From positions 30,888 through 94,887 of the forward strand of contig JAJVHS010000051.1 of assembly GCA_022072615.1 (NCBI GenBank): a stretch of DNA of 64,000 nt, read 5' to 3'. The notes below the pieces were generated by a model, which saw only the letters and a list, made by a program, of their open reading frames with translations, did no database searches and was not told where the DNA came from. Shown here in pieces: positions 25,949 through 34,235 of this stretch. This DNA is from Phycisphaerales bacterium (lineage in GTDB: Bacteria > Planctomycetota > Phycisphaerae > Phycisphaerales > UBA1924). The stretch's first letter is position 1; each line of letters starts with the position of its first letter. The position numbers were made by a program, and so were the translations under genes.

Positions 25949-28900
25949 ACGTCTCTCAGTTCTTCGTCACCAGGCGCCCCATCGCGTGGACGGCCATGGT
26001 TGCCGTTCTGGCGTGGGGCATCTACGCCTACACCGCCATGCCGCAGCGACAGGACCCGATCATCCCGGTCGTGACCGGCGTGATCGCGACGCCGTACCCG
26101 GGCGCAGAGGCGGAGAAGGTCGAACAGGAAGTCACCCGCAAGATCGAGCGCAAGGTCGCGGCAAACCCCGCGGTCGAGCATGTCAAGTCGATCAGCCGGC
26201 CGGGCATGTCGATTGTCTACGTCGAGCTCTTTGAGACGGAGCCGAACGCCGAGCTGGTGTGGCAGGACATCCGGGGCAAGCTCAGCGAGATCAAGGATCT
26301 GCCCCGGGCCGCGGGGCATCCGACACAATCGCTGCTCAACAAGGACTTCGGCGACTCGGTTGCGGTGATGCTCACGATCAGTTCGCCCCCCGTGACTGAC
26401 CTTGAGATTCAACTGCGAGCCAAGCACATACGCGAGTTGCTCGGTGCGCATCGATCTCGGGCCTTCGCTCCCGGCGAACGATGGGCCGGCGTACTCGTCT
26501 GTCCGAGCACCATCGCTCGCTCGCACGTCGTTCGCCTCGGCAGGACCCTCGCTGAACGGCTCACCGTGTCCGGCGTCGCATCGGACACCGCGCTGATCGA
26601 CTCGCCGAGCGCCGGCGTGTTGGATGTGGTCCTGGCTCCCGGCAAGTCGGAGTCGGACCTCCGAGCGGTGACCACGCAGTGGGAGCGAGAGACCGGTGGG
26701 CCCGACCGGTTTCAACCCGACATCTGGCGGCCCTTCTGGATCCAGGACCTGGCCGATCTGGAACCGGCGCTCCGCCGCTGCGCGCAGGACAAGTACACCT
26801 ACCGCGAGTTGAAGTCATTCGCCGACCAGATCCGCGACCGTCTCAAGCAGTCTCCGTACGTCGCCCAGATCGACATGGTCGGCGTGCAGGATGAACGCGT
26901 CTGGCTGTCGTATTCCGGTCAGCGTCTCAACCAATTCGGCATTGCACCCCAGACCATCCTGGACCGAGTTCACGATCGCAACATCAACATGCCGGGTGGC
27001 ACCATCGAGCTTCCCGATCAGCGCGTCGTTGTTCGTCCGACCGGCGAATACACCTCCGCTTCCGAGATCGGCGACACCGTCCTGTCGGTGTCCGATGGTG
27101 GGTATCCGCTCTACCTCCGGGACCTCGTGGAAATCACGCAGGGGTACACCGACCCACCGGACGTCCTGAACTACCGCACCGTAAAGGTGGTCACCGATGG
27201 CTCATCTCACGGAAACGAGCGGGGCACCAAGGGCGCGGACATCCAGACCGGCCGTGCGATCACACTCTCGGTGCGACAGGTCAAGGGCACCCACATCGCC
27301 GAGTACGACCGCGACATCTCCGCGGCGCTCGAAGACCTCAAGCTACGCCTGCCCCCCGACCTGCGGGTCGAGCGAACCAGCAACGAGCCGCGGAAGGTCA
27401 CCGAGAAGATTCACGGCTTCAACCAGAACCTCATCGAGGCGATCGTCATCGTGGTCCTCGTATCGCTGGTGTTCATGGAATGGCGCAGCGCGCTGCTGGT
27501 GGCTGTCGCCATTCCGATCACCATCGCGATGACCCTGGGGCTGTCGCAGCTCGTCGGCATCGACCTCCAGCAAGTCTCGATCGCGGCGCTGATCATCGCC
27601 CTGGGGCTGCTGGTCGACGCGCCGGTTGTCGCGGCCGACGCGATCAACCGCGAGATGGCCAACGGGCACCCGCGGCACATCGCGTCGTGGCTCGGGCCCA
27701 AGCACCTCGCCCACGCGGTCTTCTATGCAACGCTGACCAATATCGTGGCATTCCTGCCCTTGCTCCTGGTCAAGGGCAAGACGGGGGACTTCATCTACTC
27801 GCTCCCGATCGTCGTGTCGTGGTCGCTCGTCGCCGCGATGCTGGTGGCCTGGACGTTCTGCCCGCTTCTGGGCTTCTACATGCTCAAGGGTCAGAAGGCG
27901 CTGGGTGCATCACACGGTGGCAAGCCGGCGGGCCGATTCCCCCGCCTGTACAAGGTCTTCGTCGAGAGATGCATCGAGCACCGCATCCGCACGACCGCCG
28001 TGACGCTCGTCATCCTGGCCGCTGGCGCGGCGGTGTGCTGGGGGTCGATCGGCACGTCCTTCTTCCCGAAGGACCTTCACAACGTCTTCACGGTCAACCT
28101 CGACCTGCCCGAGGGCTCGCCCATCCGCGAAACCCGCGATGTCGCGATGGAGACGATCCGCGAGATCGAGGCTCTCGAGGGAGCGCATGTCAGCAGCTAC
28201 ACCACATTCGTTGGCGCGGGCGGCCCCCGCTTCTGGCTCTCGATCGAGCCGGAGCAACGGGCGGACAACTACGCGCAGATCCTCGTCCACACCACGTCCA
28301 GGGAGGAGACCACAGCAATCGCGACCCGGCTCAAGGAACAGTTGCCGCAGCGCATCTGCAAGGCCCGCGTCCGCTGCCAGCTCCTGGAGACAGGTCCTCC
28401 CATCGGGGTGCCCGTGCAGCTTCGCATCTACGGCCCCGATGTAGCAACTCTCAGGCAGGTGGCGTCGGACGTGAAGGCACGCCTTCGGGAGATTCCGGGA
28501 ACGATCGACATCCACGACGACTGGGGAGACCCGGTCTTCCAGATGACGCTGAAAATCGATCCCGACCGAACCGCTCTGAGCGGGCTGACCCATCAAGATG
28601 TGGCCACAGCAGTCGAGGCCGGGCTCTCGGGCCACTCCGTCGGGCAGATCCGTGATCAGGACCGGCTCATCGACATCATGCTCAGGCTGCGCCCGTCGGA
28701 ACGCACGCGCCTGGACGACCTGTTCAGCCTCACCGTCGTCAAGACCACGAATCCGGTGCGCATGCCCCTGCAACAGCTCGCCCGGTTCGAGCCTCAAGTC
28801 GTCACGCCGAAGATCCGTCGCCGAGACCATGAGCGTTGCATCACCGTCCGGTGCGACACGGCACCGGGCGTACTCCCCAGTGCGGTCGTCGATCAGCTCC

Positions 28901-29592
28901 AGCGTGCGCTTCCTTCAACGAGCGCAGCGGCGGTTCAGTCGGCGGCATCGGTAGCGTTCCCGCCGGGGTACCGCTGGGAGTTCGGCGGCGAGAAGTTCGA
29001 GCAGGAAAAGGGCTTCAGGTCCCTGACGCTCGCCCTGATCGTCTCGTTCCTCGCCATCTACCTGGCGCTGGTCGTCCAGTTCAACTCCGCCACGCAGCCC
29101 TTGCTCGTCTACGCCGCGGTGCCATTCGGCATCGTGGGCGGTCTGCTCGGGCTGGTTGTCATGGGCTCCTCGTTCGGGTTCATGGCCTTCCTTGGCGTGG
29201 CATCACTGGCGGGCCTGATCATCTCCCACGTGATCGTGCTCTTTGATTTCATCGAGGAAATGAAGCACAAGGGCGAACCACTCCGCCGCGCCGTCGTGGA
29301 TGCCGGCCTGGCGCGGTTGCGGCCGGTGTTGACGACGGTGCTCGCATGCGTCGGCGGCCTGATACCGCTGGCGATGGAGGGTGGCCCGCTCTGGGAGCCC
29401 ATGTGCTACGTGCAGATCGCCGGCATGCTCGTCGCAACGCTGGTCACCCTCGTGCTGGTCCCGGTGCTCTACGTCGTCTTTGTCGAGGACCTGCGTCTGG
29501 TTCGATGGGCCCAGGAGCCCGACCACGCCCAGCCGACCGAGCCCCTCGAGCAAACCGGCACGACCTCCACGCTGGCGTGTGCTCAGAACTGA
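25945..29592 (+). CDS. RND efflux permease (HAE-type) with an extra porter-domain segment
   Basis: A 1215-residue proton-driven efflux pump of the resistance-nodulation-division superfamily. The first helix (FFVTRRPIAWTAMVAVLAWGIYA), the AMPQRQDPIIPVVTGVIATPYPGA motif, the central helices with GLSQLVGIDLQQVSIAALIIALGLLVDAPVV (proton-relay Asp in helix 4) and the second half with VQFNSATQPLLVYAAVPFGIVGGLLGL are all present. It is longer than usual HAE pumps because about 130 residues (roughly 150-283) lie between VMLTISSPP and YTYRELKSFADQIRDRL in the first porter lobe. That stretch includes a Cys and several Arg/Trp residues and should sit in the periplasmic cleft. The gene overlaps the adaptor by four bases. 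An EAL-domain gene starts 22 bases after it, in the same direction. Confidence 0.93.
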   Translation: MNVSQFFVTRRPIAWTAMVAVLAWGIYAYTAMPQRQDPIIPVVTGVIATPYPGAEAEKVEQEVTRKIERKVAANPAVEHVKSISRPGMSIVYVELFETEPNAELVWQDIRGKLSEIKDLPRAAGHPTQSLLNKDFGDSVAVMLTISSPPVTDLEIQLRAKHIRELLGAHRSRAFAPGERWAGVLVCPSTIARSHVVRLGRTLAERLTVSGVASDTALIDSPSAGVLDVVLAPGKSESDLRAVTTQWERETGGPDRFQPDIWRPFWIQDLADLEPALRRCAQDKYTYRELKSFADQIRDRLKQSPYVAQIDMVGVQDERVWLSYSGQRLNQFGIAPQTILDRVHDRNINMPGGTIELPDQRVVVRPTGEYTSASEIGDTVLSVSDGGYPLYLRDLVEITQGYTDPPDVLNYRTVKVVTDGSSHGNERGTKGADIQTGRAITLSVRQVKGTHIAEYDRDISAALEDLKLRLPPDLRVERTSNEPRKVTEKIHGFNQNLIEAIVIVVLVSLVFMEWRSALLVAVAIPITIAMTLGLSQLVGIDLQQVSIAALIIALGLLVDAPVVAADAINREMANGHPRHIASWLGPKHLAHAVFYATLTNIVAFLPLLLVKGKTGDFIYSLPIVVSWSLVAAMLVAWTFCPLLGFYMLKGQKALGASHGGKPAGRFPRLYKVFVERCIEHRIRTTAVTLVILAAGAAVCWGSIGTSFFPKDLHNVFTVNLDLPEGSPIRETRDVAMETIREIEALEGAHVSSYTTFVGAGGPRFWLSIEPEQRADNYAQILVHTTSREETTAIATRLKEQLPQRICKARVRCQLLETGPPIGVPVQLRIYGPDVATLRQVASDVKARLREIPGTIDIHDDWGDPVFQMTLKIDPDRTALSGLTHQDVATAVEAGLSGHSVGQIRDQDRLIDIMLRLRPSERTRLDDLFSLTVVKTTNPVRMPLQQLARFEPQVVTPKIRRRDHERCITVRCDTAPGVLPSAVVDQLQRALPSTSAAAVQSAASVAFPPGYRWEFGGEKFEQEKGFRSLTLALIVSFLAIYLALVVQFNSATQPLLVYAAVPFGIVGGLLGLVVMGSSFGFMAFLGVASLAGLIISHVIVLFDFIEEMKHKGEPLRRAVVDAGLARLRPVLTTVLACVGGLIPLAMEGGPLWEPMCYVQIAGMLVATLVTLVLVPVLYVVFVEDLRLVRWAQEPDHAQPTEPLEQTGTTSTLACAQN

Positions 29593-29614
29593 TGCTCAAT
29601 GAGGATGTACAGCC

Positions 29615-30436
29615 ATGAATGACACAATGACACCAATGCGGCCCCTCCCGAATCTCAGCTCGATGATCGAGCACGCCACCGCTCACTTCCAGCCGATCGT
29701 GGACCTCGGCACGGGCGAGGTCATCGGGGCCGAAGCTCTCGTGCGCTTCATCGATGCCAACGGCGGCGTACGCACTCCCCTGGGCGTCATCGAGCACATC
29801 GAGGAGAGCCTGGGCAACCTTGAATCGCTCACATGGCGAGTCTTCTGCGACATCGAGAAGCACGCCGGGCCGCTGCTGGAGCAACGTCCGGCATTCTACA
29901 TCGGCGTAAATGTCCCGCCTCTGCTCCTCGGCTCACCGCGTTTGAAGCAGATGCTCGAAGACTCACGGCTCGCCCGCTTCATGAACCAGTTGGTGTGCGA
30001 GATCACGGAGCGTCAGGCGCTGACCGACGCCGGACGCGAAGCGCTGGCCAGCGCACGGCCGCTGGGACTCCGTATCGCGCTGGACGACTTTGGGACCGGG
30101 CAGAGCGGCCTGAAGCAGCTGATCGGGCTGCCTGTGGACATGCTGAAGTTCGACAAGTCCGAGGTTAATCTGCTGCTCAAGGACCCCACGGCCGACCGGC
30201 TGATGCGTGGGGTGGTGGCCCTGGCCGCGGCGATGCGCGTCCGAGTCATCGCCGAGGGCGTGGAGACACGGGAGCAGGCGTTCTTCCTGCATGCCGCAGG
30301 CGTCGATGCCGCCCAGGGCTGGCTGTGGAGCAAGGCCGTTCCATCTGACAGGCTGGAACGGCTGCTGGTTGAGGGTGTGCGGGTCGGCACTCGGCGTGAC
30401 GCTGAGGCGAGGAGCCGCAAACGAGTGGTGCGCTGA
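29615..30436 (+). CDS. EAL-domain protein (predicted c-di-GMP phosphodiesterase)
   Basis: A 273-residue cytoplasmic protein made of one EAL domain, which hydrolyses cyclic di-GMP to pGpG. The catalytic marks are kept: EAL at 40-42 (GAEALVRF), an Asn in GVNVPP, Glu in EITERQ, the DDFGTG loop starting at residue 157, Lys in LKFDKSEV, and AEGVET then QGWLWSKA near the end. So enzymatic activity is plausible, though the FDKSEV segment departs from the usual KIDxxF form. There is no sensory domain and no membrane segment. It starts 22 bases after the RND permease and is followed 43 bases later by a SpoIIE-type phosphatase, so it appears to be part of the efflux operon. That would connect second-messenger turnover with pump expression; the connection is inferred from gene order only. 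Confidence 0.88.
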   Translation: MNDTMTPMRPLPNLSSMIEHATAHFQPIVDLGTGEVIGAEALVRFIDANGGVRTPLGVIEHIEESLGNLESLTWRVFCDIEKHAGPLLEQRPAFYIGVNVPPLLLGSPRLKQMLEDSRLARFMNQLVCEITERQALTDAGREALASARPLGLRIALDDFGTGQSGLKQLIGLPVDMLKFDKSEVNLLLKDPTADRLMRGVVALAAAMRVRVIAEGVETREQAFFLHAAGVDAAQGWLWSKAVPSDRLERLLVEGVRVGTRRDAEARSRKRVVR

Positions 30437-30479
30437 CTCGCACCAGACCACACTTCGCCGATGGTCAAGGAGCACGCAC

Positions 30480-31808
30480 GTGTGGGACATCGAATCGTCA
30501 AGCGAGTTGCTGCGAGACCTCAGCGCCGCCGATGGTTCTCAAGACATTCTTCGGCTCATCTTGGTCCACGCCAGGCGCAACTCCCAGTTGGAGAGAGCGG
30601 TCGTGTTGAGCCGGGAGGGACTGGCCTTTCCACTGTTCCGGGTGATCGTGGACGTGTCATACGACGGACAGAGGTGCGGCGAGGACCCTCGGGGCCTCGG
30701 TCCCGTGCGTGCGGGTGGATTGCTGGCGGACCTCCTTTACGCCGGCGAGTACCGCATCATGTCTTCCCTTCCAACGGCCGGAGAGGACCCTTCGGTTGAC
30801 ATTCTCGCCGGTGCAGGATCCCTGATTGCGTTCCCTCTTCTCGACCAGCGAGCCCAGACCGGCACGGTTGTCATGTTCTCGCCGGTGCCGCGTGCCTACG
30901 AGCCGCACGAACTCTGCGGGCTCGCGATCATGGGCGCCCTACTCCAGCGTGCAAACCGAGCGGACCAACTGGCTCAGAAGCTCAAGGACGCCTGTCGCGA
31001 GCTTGACACCGAACTGGCCGCCGCCGCCAGCGTCCAACGCTGGCTCCTCCCTCCCCCGGCGCCACCATCCACCGGCGTTGGCACCGCGGCCCTGTATCGC
31101 CCGGCGCAACGTTCGGGGGGCGACTATTACGACGCGGGGCCCCTTCCTGACGGGCGATTCGGCGTGATGATCGCCGACGTGAGCGGGCACGGCGCCGCGG
31201 CCGCCGTGCTCATGGCCATCCTTCGCACGATCGTGCACGACGAGGTGGACCAGTCGCCAGTCAGCGGGCCGGCTGCCTTGCTCGACTACGCGGACGGTCG
31301 TTTGTGCAACCTCGGTCTTCCGAACCGCGGCGCATTTGTCACTGCATTCTCCGGCGCACTCGACACGTGCACCGGCGAGTTCCGATACTCGTGCGCAGGA
31401 CACCCGCCCGCCCGGCTGCTCCGAATGAGCGACCACTCCGTGGTCTCGCTGGATGGCGCCGCCACACCGCCGCTGGGCGTGCTCGAGGAGCGAACACCGC
31501 GCTCGGAAGAGGCGGTGCGTCTTTCGCCGGGCGACCTGCTGGTGTTCTACAGCGACGGCATTACCGAGGCCCGTTCACCCTCCCGAGAGTTCTTCGGCAT
31601 CGCCGGGTTGGACAGTGCGCTGGTCCAGCTTCCGCCGTCCACCACTCCGGAGGCCGTCGTCGCCGCGGTCGAACGGGAAGTGTCGTTGTTCTCTCGTTCC
31701 GACCCCCCCCTCGACGATCAAACATTCATGGTGGTCCAATGGAACGGGTACGGTCCAGGGCACACTTCGGACGCACTCGGGCTCCGGGCCGCAAAACTGA
31801 AGCGGTGA
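30480..31808 (+). CDS. SpoIIE-type PP2C Ser/Thr phosphatase with N-terminal GAF-like region
   Basis: A 442-residue protein. GTG at 30480 is chosen since AAGGAG lies eight bases upstream and earlier in-frame starts run into the EAL gene. The first 165 residues look like a GAF-type sensor (ILRLILVHARRN ... AGSLIAFPLLDQRAQTGTVVMFS). A short helix (LKDACRELDTELAAAASVQRWLLPP, the RsbU-like linker) leads into the PPM phosphatase: GGDYYD (D215 region), DGRFGVMIADVSGHGAAAAVLM, FRYSCAGHPPARLL, PGDLLVFYSDGITEAR and PPLDDQTFMVV. The metal-binding aspartates are all there. Such proteins usually reverse phosphorylation of an anti-sigma antagonist, but no partner kinase or anti-sigma antagonist gene is adjacent. 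It is the last gene of the efflux operon, followed by a convergent tRNA. Confidence 0.9.
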   Translation: MWDIESSSELLRDLSAADGSQDILRLILVHARRNSQLERAVVLSREGLAFPLFRVIVDVSYDGQRCGEDPRGLGPVRAGGLLADLLYAGEYRIMSSLPTAGEDPSVDILAGAGSLIAFPLLDQRAQTGTVVMFSPVPRAYEPHELCGLAIMGALLQRANRADQLAQKLKDACRELDTELAAAASVQRWLLPPPAPPSTGVGTAALYRPAQRSGGDYYDAGPLPDGRFGVMIADVSGHGAAAAVLMAILRTIVHDEVDQSPVSGPAALLDYADGRLCNLGLPNRGAFVTAFSGALDTCTGEFRYSCAGHPPARLLRMSDHSVVSLDGAATPPLGVLEERTPRSEEAVRLSPGDLLVFYSDGITEARSPSREFFGIAGLDSALVQLPPSTTPEAVVAAVEREVSLFSRSDPPLDDQTFMVVQWNGYGPGHTSDALGLRAAKLKR

Positions 31809-31858
31809 CTTCGAACCAAAAACGATGGAAGTCCCGCATTGAGCGAGACTTCCAGAAG

Positions 31859-31932
<74 letters not shown>

Positions 31933-32243
31933 AAACATCAGCCAAATCATTCGCCGGTCGGGCCACCCGCCCGCGGGTCCCGGCAGAGCCCAGAAATGTA
32001 GTCGGCTCACGGCACGATTCAAGTGCTCCCGAGCACTTGCCGCCGGCCTTTCCGGCGACGTGCCCTCCCGCCCGGCACACCCTGTCCAGGTCGACCGTCG
32101 CGGTCCGTTCGGCCCGTTCTGTGCGGGATTGCCGGGCACGTTCGGGGTCGTCCGCCCGGCCAGGGGTTGCCGCGCGAGCCGGCCCGACCGCGCCCTTCAT
32201 GCAGCAGATGGCCTCGGGCGTTCCGCGGCCCGACCTCACCAGA

Positions 32244-32275
32244 CCCGACCCGACGTTACCCGACCCGACCCGACC
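32244..32275. repeat. Short CCCGA pentamer repeat
   Basis: Two CCCGA units, one interrupted unit (cgtta), then three further CCCGA units in a row. It is a small low-complexity tract in non-coding DNA with no recognised role, and may be a polymerase-slippage site. Confidence 0.7.
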
Positions 32276-32418
32276 GGGCCCGGCAGCCCGACGCTCGGGA
32301 TGCAGGGTGGAGGTGTGCGGGGAGCTGACTCACGCGTGACCGGCATCCCGATGCCCGGGCGGCGCTGCAGGGCTGCACGCGACGACGGCTCACGCCGGCT
32401 CGACCTGGAAGCTCATCC

Positions 32419-32600
32419 TTAATACGTGAAGTTGGCGTTGGGGTCAGCCGAGCCTGGCGCCGTGCCGCCGCTATTTCCTGAAACCGCCCCCGCGGTGGCC
32501 GCGTTCACGACAAGGATGGTGTTACCCGCCGCGGTTGATCCAGGTCCGGCCTCCCGCCCGCGCTGCCGTCCCCCGTGACGTTCGAGACGAGCTGCTCAGC
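32419..32600 (-). pseudogene. Possible 3' gene remnant with frameshift
   Basis: Reading the minus strand back from a TAA at 32419-32421 gives a run resembling a Gly/Ala/Asn-rich secreted protein end (TILVVNAATAGAVSGNSGG, then PNANFTY-stop). About 40 codons upstream the sensible reading moves to another frame (LVSNVTGDGSAGG), suggesting a frameshift, and no start is present. The evidence is composition only and no family was recognised, so it may be chance. Confidence 0.25.
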
Positions 32601-32629
32601 CGGCGCTCCAGTGGCCGGCATGTGCGAGC

Positions 32630-32664
32630 CAAAAACAACCGCGGCCGGTGCATGACCGGCCGCG
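32630..32664 (-). terminator. Rho-independent terminator after the small membrane protein gene
   Basis: On the minus strand a nine-base-pair GC-rich stem (32640-32664, sequence cgcggccgg / ccggccgcg with a seven-base loop) is followed by GTTGTTTTT. It lies about 30 bases after the stop of the 70-residue membrane protein gene and should end that transcript. Confidence 0.75.
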
Positions 32665-32693
32665 TGGCAATCGCTTGCTTGTGAGCGGCGGGC

Positions 32694-32906
32694 TTACTTG
32701 GGCGCCGGGAGCTTGATGTCGCCGGACGACTGCATGACGAAGGGATGGCCCGAATCGGTGGGGGCCACCTTCATCGCGGCCTGCCACATGATCACGCACG
32801 CGGCGATCAGGAAGGCGACGGCGGCGAAGGCCAGCGCCGTGTAGACATCGGGGCTCGCCGCACGCCGAGCACGTCCGCCGGGCATCTGCATCTTGAACTG
32901 CGTCAT
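32694..32906 (-). CDS. Small single-helix membrane protein, unknown function
   Basis: A 70-residue protein with a basic N-terminal tail (KMQMPGGRARRAAS), one transmembrane helix (YTALAFAAVAFLIAACVIMW) and a short polar C-terminal tail ending in lysine. Its reality is supported by an in-frame ATG with GAAGGGA upstream, a terminator directly after it, and the adjoining gene on the same strand, which encodes a membrane coiled-coil protein 115 bases upstream. The pair may form an inner-membrane structural unit. No function or family is known to me. The shape (short basic tail, one helix, short outer tail) would fit a small subunit stabilising a larger membrane partner, which here would be the coiled-coil protein. 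Confidence 0.7.
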   Translation of the reverse strand: MTQFKMQMPGGRARRAASPDVYTALAFAAVAFLIAACVIMWQAAMKVAPTDSGHPFVMQSSGDIKLPAPK

Positions 32907-33021
32907 CGCCGTCGATCCCTTCAGATGGCCCGGTCGAGCGTGCTCGAGGGCTCAAGTCTTGCGATGTGCTTCCCGCGGCCCGAGCACCCGCTCGGGTCGC
33001 CCCCGGGGTTCCTGGTCAATC

Positions 33022-33894
33022 TCAGTTGGTCAGGCGGCTGTAGACCTCGTCGCCCGGGCGGATCTCGACTTCCTGGCCGAGCTTCTCGATGCGCCCGACG
33101 GCCCAGTTGAGGTCGGCCTGGACGATGATCAGGTTCGCGAGGAAGGTCCCGTCGCGGACGATGAACAGCTTGGCGTTGGGGCGGACGGTGCCGGTGGTGC
33201 CGACGGGGATCTGCGCCAGCAGAGCGCCGGTCGCCGTGTCGGTGGTCACGCGGTCGATCTTGGTGCGGATGATCGGGCCCGAGAGCTGGAAGGGTTCGCC
33301 GGCCCGCATGCCCGTGGTCGAGACCGCGAGCGTGCCCGAGCCGGGGCCGCCCTGGGCCATGCGCGACTCGGTGAGCTGCTCCTGGAGCGCCCGGACGTTG
33401 GCCTGGAGGACTTCGCGCTGGCTCTCGAGCTCGCTGATGCGCTCGTCGAGCTCGAGCTCGCGCTTGCGGAACGCCAGTTCGCTGGCCAGGAGCTTGTTCA
33501 CCTCGCCGCGGTAGCTGTCGAGGAGCTTGGCCTGGGTGTTGGCGGTCTCGGTGAGGACGCGCTTCTCGCCCTCGATCGAGTCGAAGCGTGCCTCGGCGCG
33601 GGCCTTGGCGTCGCGCAGCTCGGAGTTCTCGCGCTGGAGGTCGTTGACCTGGGCGCGGACCTCGGCGGAGCGGCGGTCGGCCTGGGCGAGCTCGGACTTC
33701 AGCCGGGCCTGCTCGTCGGACGCCTGGGCGACCTGGACGGCGGCGGAGGCCTTGGTGGCTTCGGCCTGGGCCTGGGTCTGGGCGAAGTCGGCGACGATCT
33801 TGTCGGTGTTGGCGGAGTACGCGATCGTGAGGGCCGAGAGGAAGATCGCCAGAACGGCGGCGAACACCATCAAAACCTTGGTCAGGATGTGCAC
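33022..33894 (-). CDS. Membrane-anchored coiled-coil protein
   Basis: A 290-residue protein. GTG at 33894 is chosen because GAGGAG lies nine bases upstream and the protein then begins with a short tail and a transmembrane anchor (ILTKVLMVFAAVLAIFLSALTIAY). A coiled coil of about 130 residues follows (roughly 40-180), full of Glu, Gln, Arg and Ala heptads (for example ARLKSELAQADRRSAEVRAQ and ELELDERISELESQREVL). The C-terminal 90 residues form a compact beta-rich domain with TGTVRPNAKLFIVRDG and the end EVEIRPGDEVYSRLTN. The layout recalls MreC-like or other periplasmic scaffold proteins: anchor, coiled coil, beta domain. There is no sequence-level proof of MreC. Its role and partner are unknown. 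The 70-residue membrane protein gene is downstream, so the two may be co-transcribed. Confidence 0.82.
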   Translation of the reverse strand: MHILTKVLMVFAAVLAIFLSALTIAYSANTDKIVADFAQTQAQAEATKASAAVQVAQASDEQARLKSELAQADRRSAEVRAQVNDLQRENSELRDAKARAEARFDSIEGEKRVLTETANTQAKLLDSYRGEVNKLLASELAFRKRELELDERISELESQREVLQANVRALQEQLTESRMAQGGPGSGTLAVSTTGMRAGEPFQLSGPIIRTKIDRVTTDTATGALLAQIPVGTTGTVRPNAKLFIVRDGTFLANLIIVQADLNWAVGRIEKLGQEVEIRPGDEVYSRLTN

Positions 33895-34235
33895 GTTCGA
33901 CTCCTCGTACCTGGTCGAGCCCGTCCTGCCCTGTCGGAGTACCCCGACGGAGCCGCGAGCGTCGGTCGCTTTTCGAGCGGCCGGATCCAACCTCTTCCCG
34001 GCGAAACAATTCGGCCGCGGACTCCACCCCAAAGGCGGCTACGCACCGATCAGAGTCCGCACTTCCCACGAAGGGTACCGGTCGGAACGATACGCCGCCC
34101 GCACGGCGGTGTGAAACCGTCCCGACCCGGAATCACCATTGATACTGACTCTCCGTCCGGCTGTCAATCCTGGGCGGTTGCGCCGCACAAGGGTGGATCT
34201 GGAGCCGGGCTTTCGTGGCCCTCTCGGGCCCGATC
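33895..34235. other. Intergenic region upstream of the coiled-coil gene
   Basis: About 340 bases between two minus-strand genes. It ends, on the coiled-coil side, with GAGGAG for the GTG start. No gene, promoter pair or terminator was recognised in the rest, although the length suggests a separate promoter for the downstream pair. Confidence 0.4.

Larger units (their letters stand above)
31933..32693. other. Gene-poor region upstream of tRNA-Asp
   Basis: About 760 bases without an intact gene. It holds the upstream region of tRNA-Asp, a short run of CCCGA pentamers (32244-32275), a minus-strand open stretch ending at 32419 that looks like a broken 3' gene end, and a terminator hairpin near 32640-32664. 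The remainder is GC-rich with short frames on both strands that lack coding character. Confidence 0.5.

Noticed and set aside
32231..32290. CRISPR-like array
   Set aside because: The repeats are five-base units without spacers of regular length and no cas genes are nearby.
34033..34235. Small genes between the coiled-coil and HEAT lipoprotein genes
   Set aside because: Short frames only, no ribosome binding site or signal/membrane pattern.
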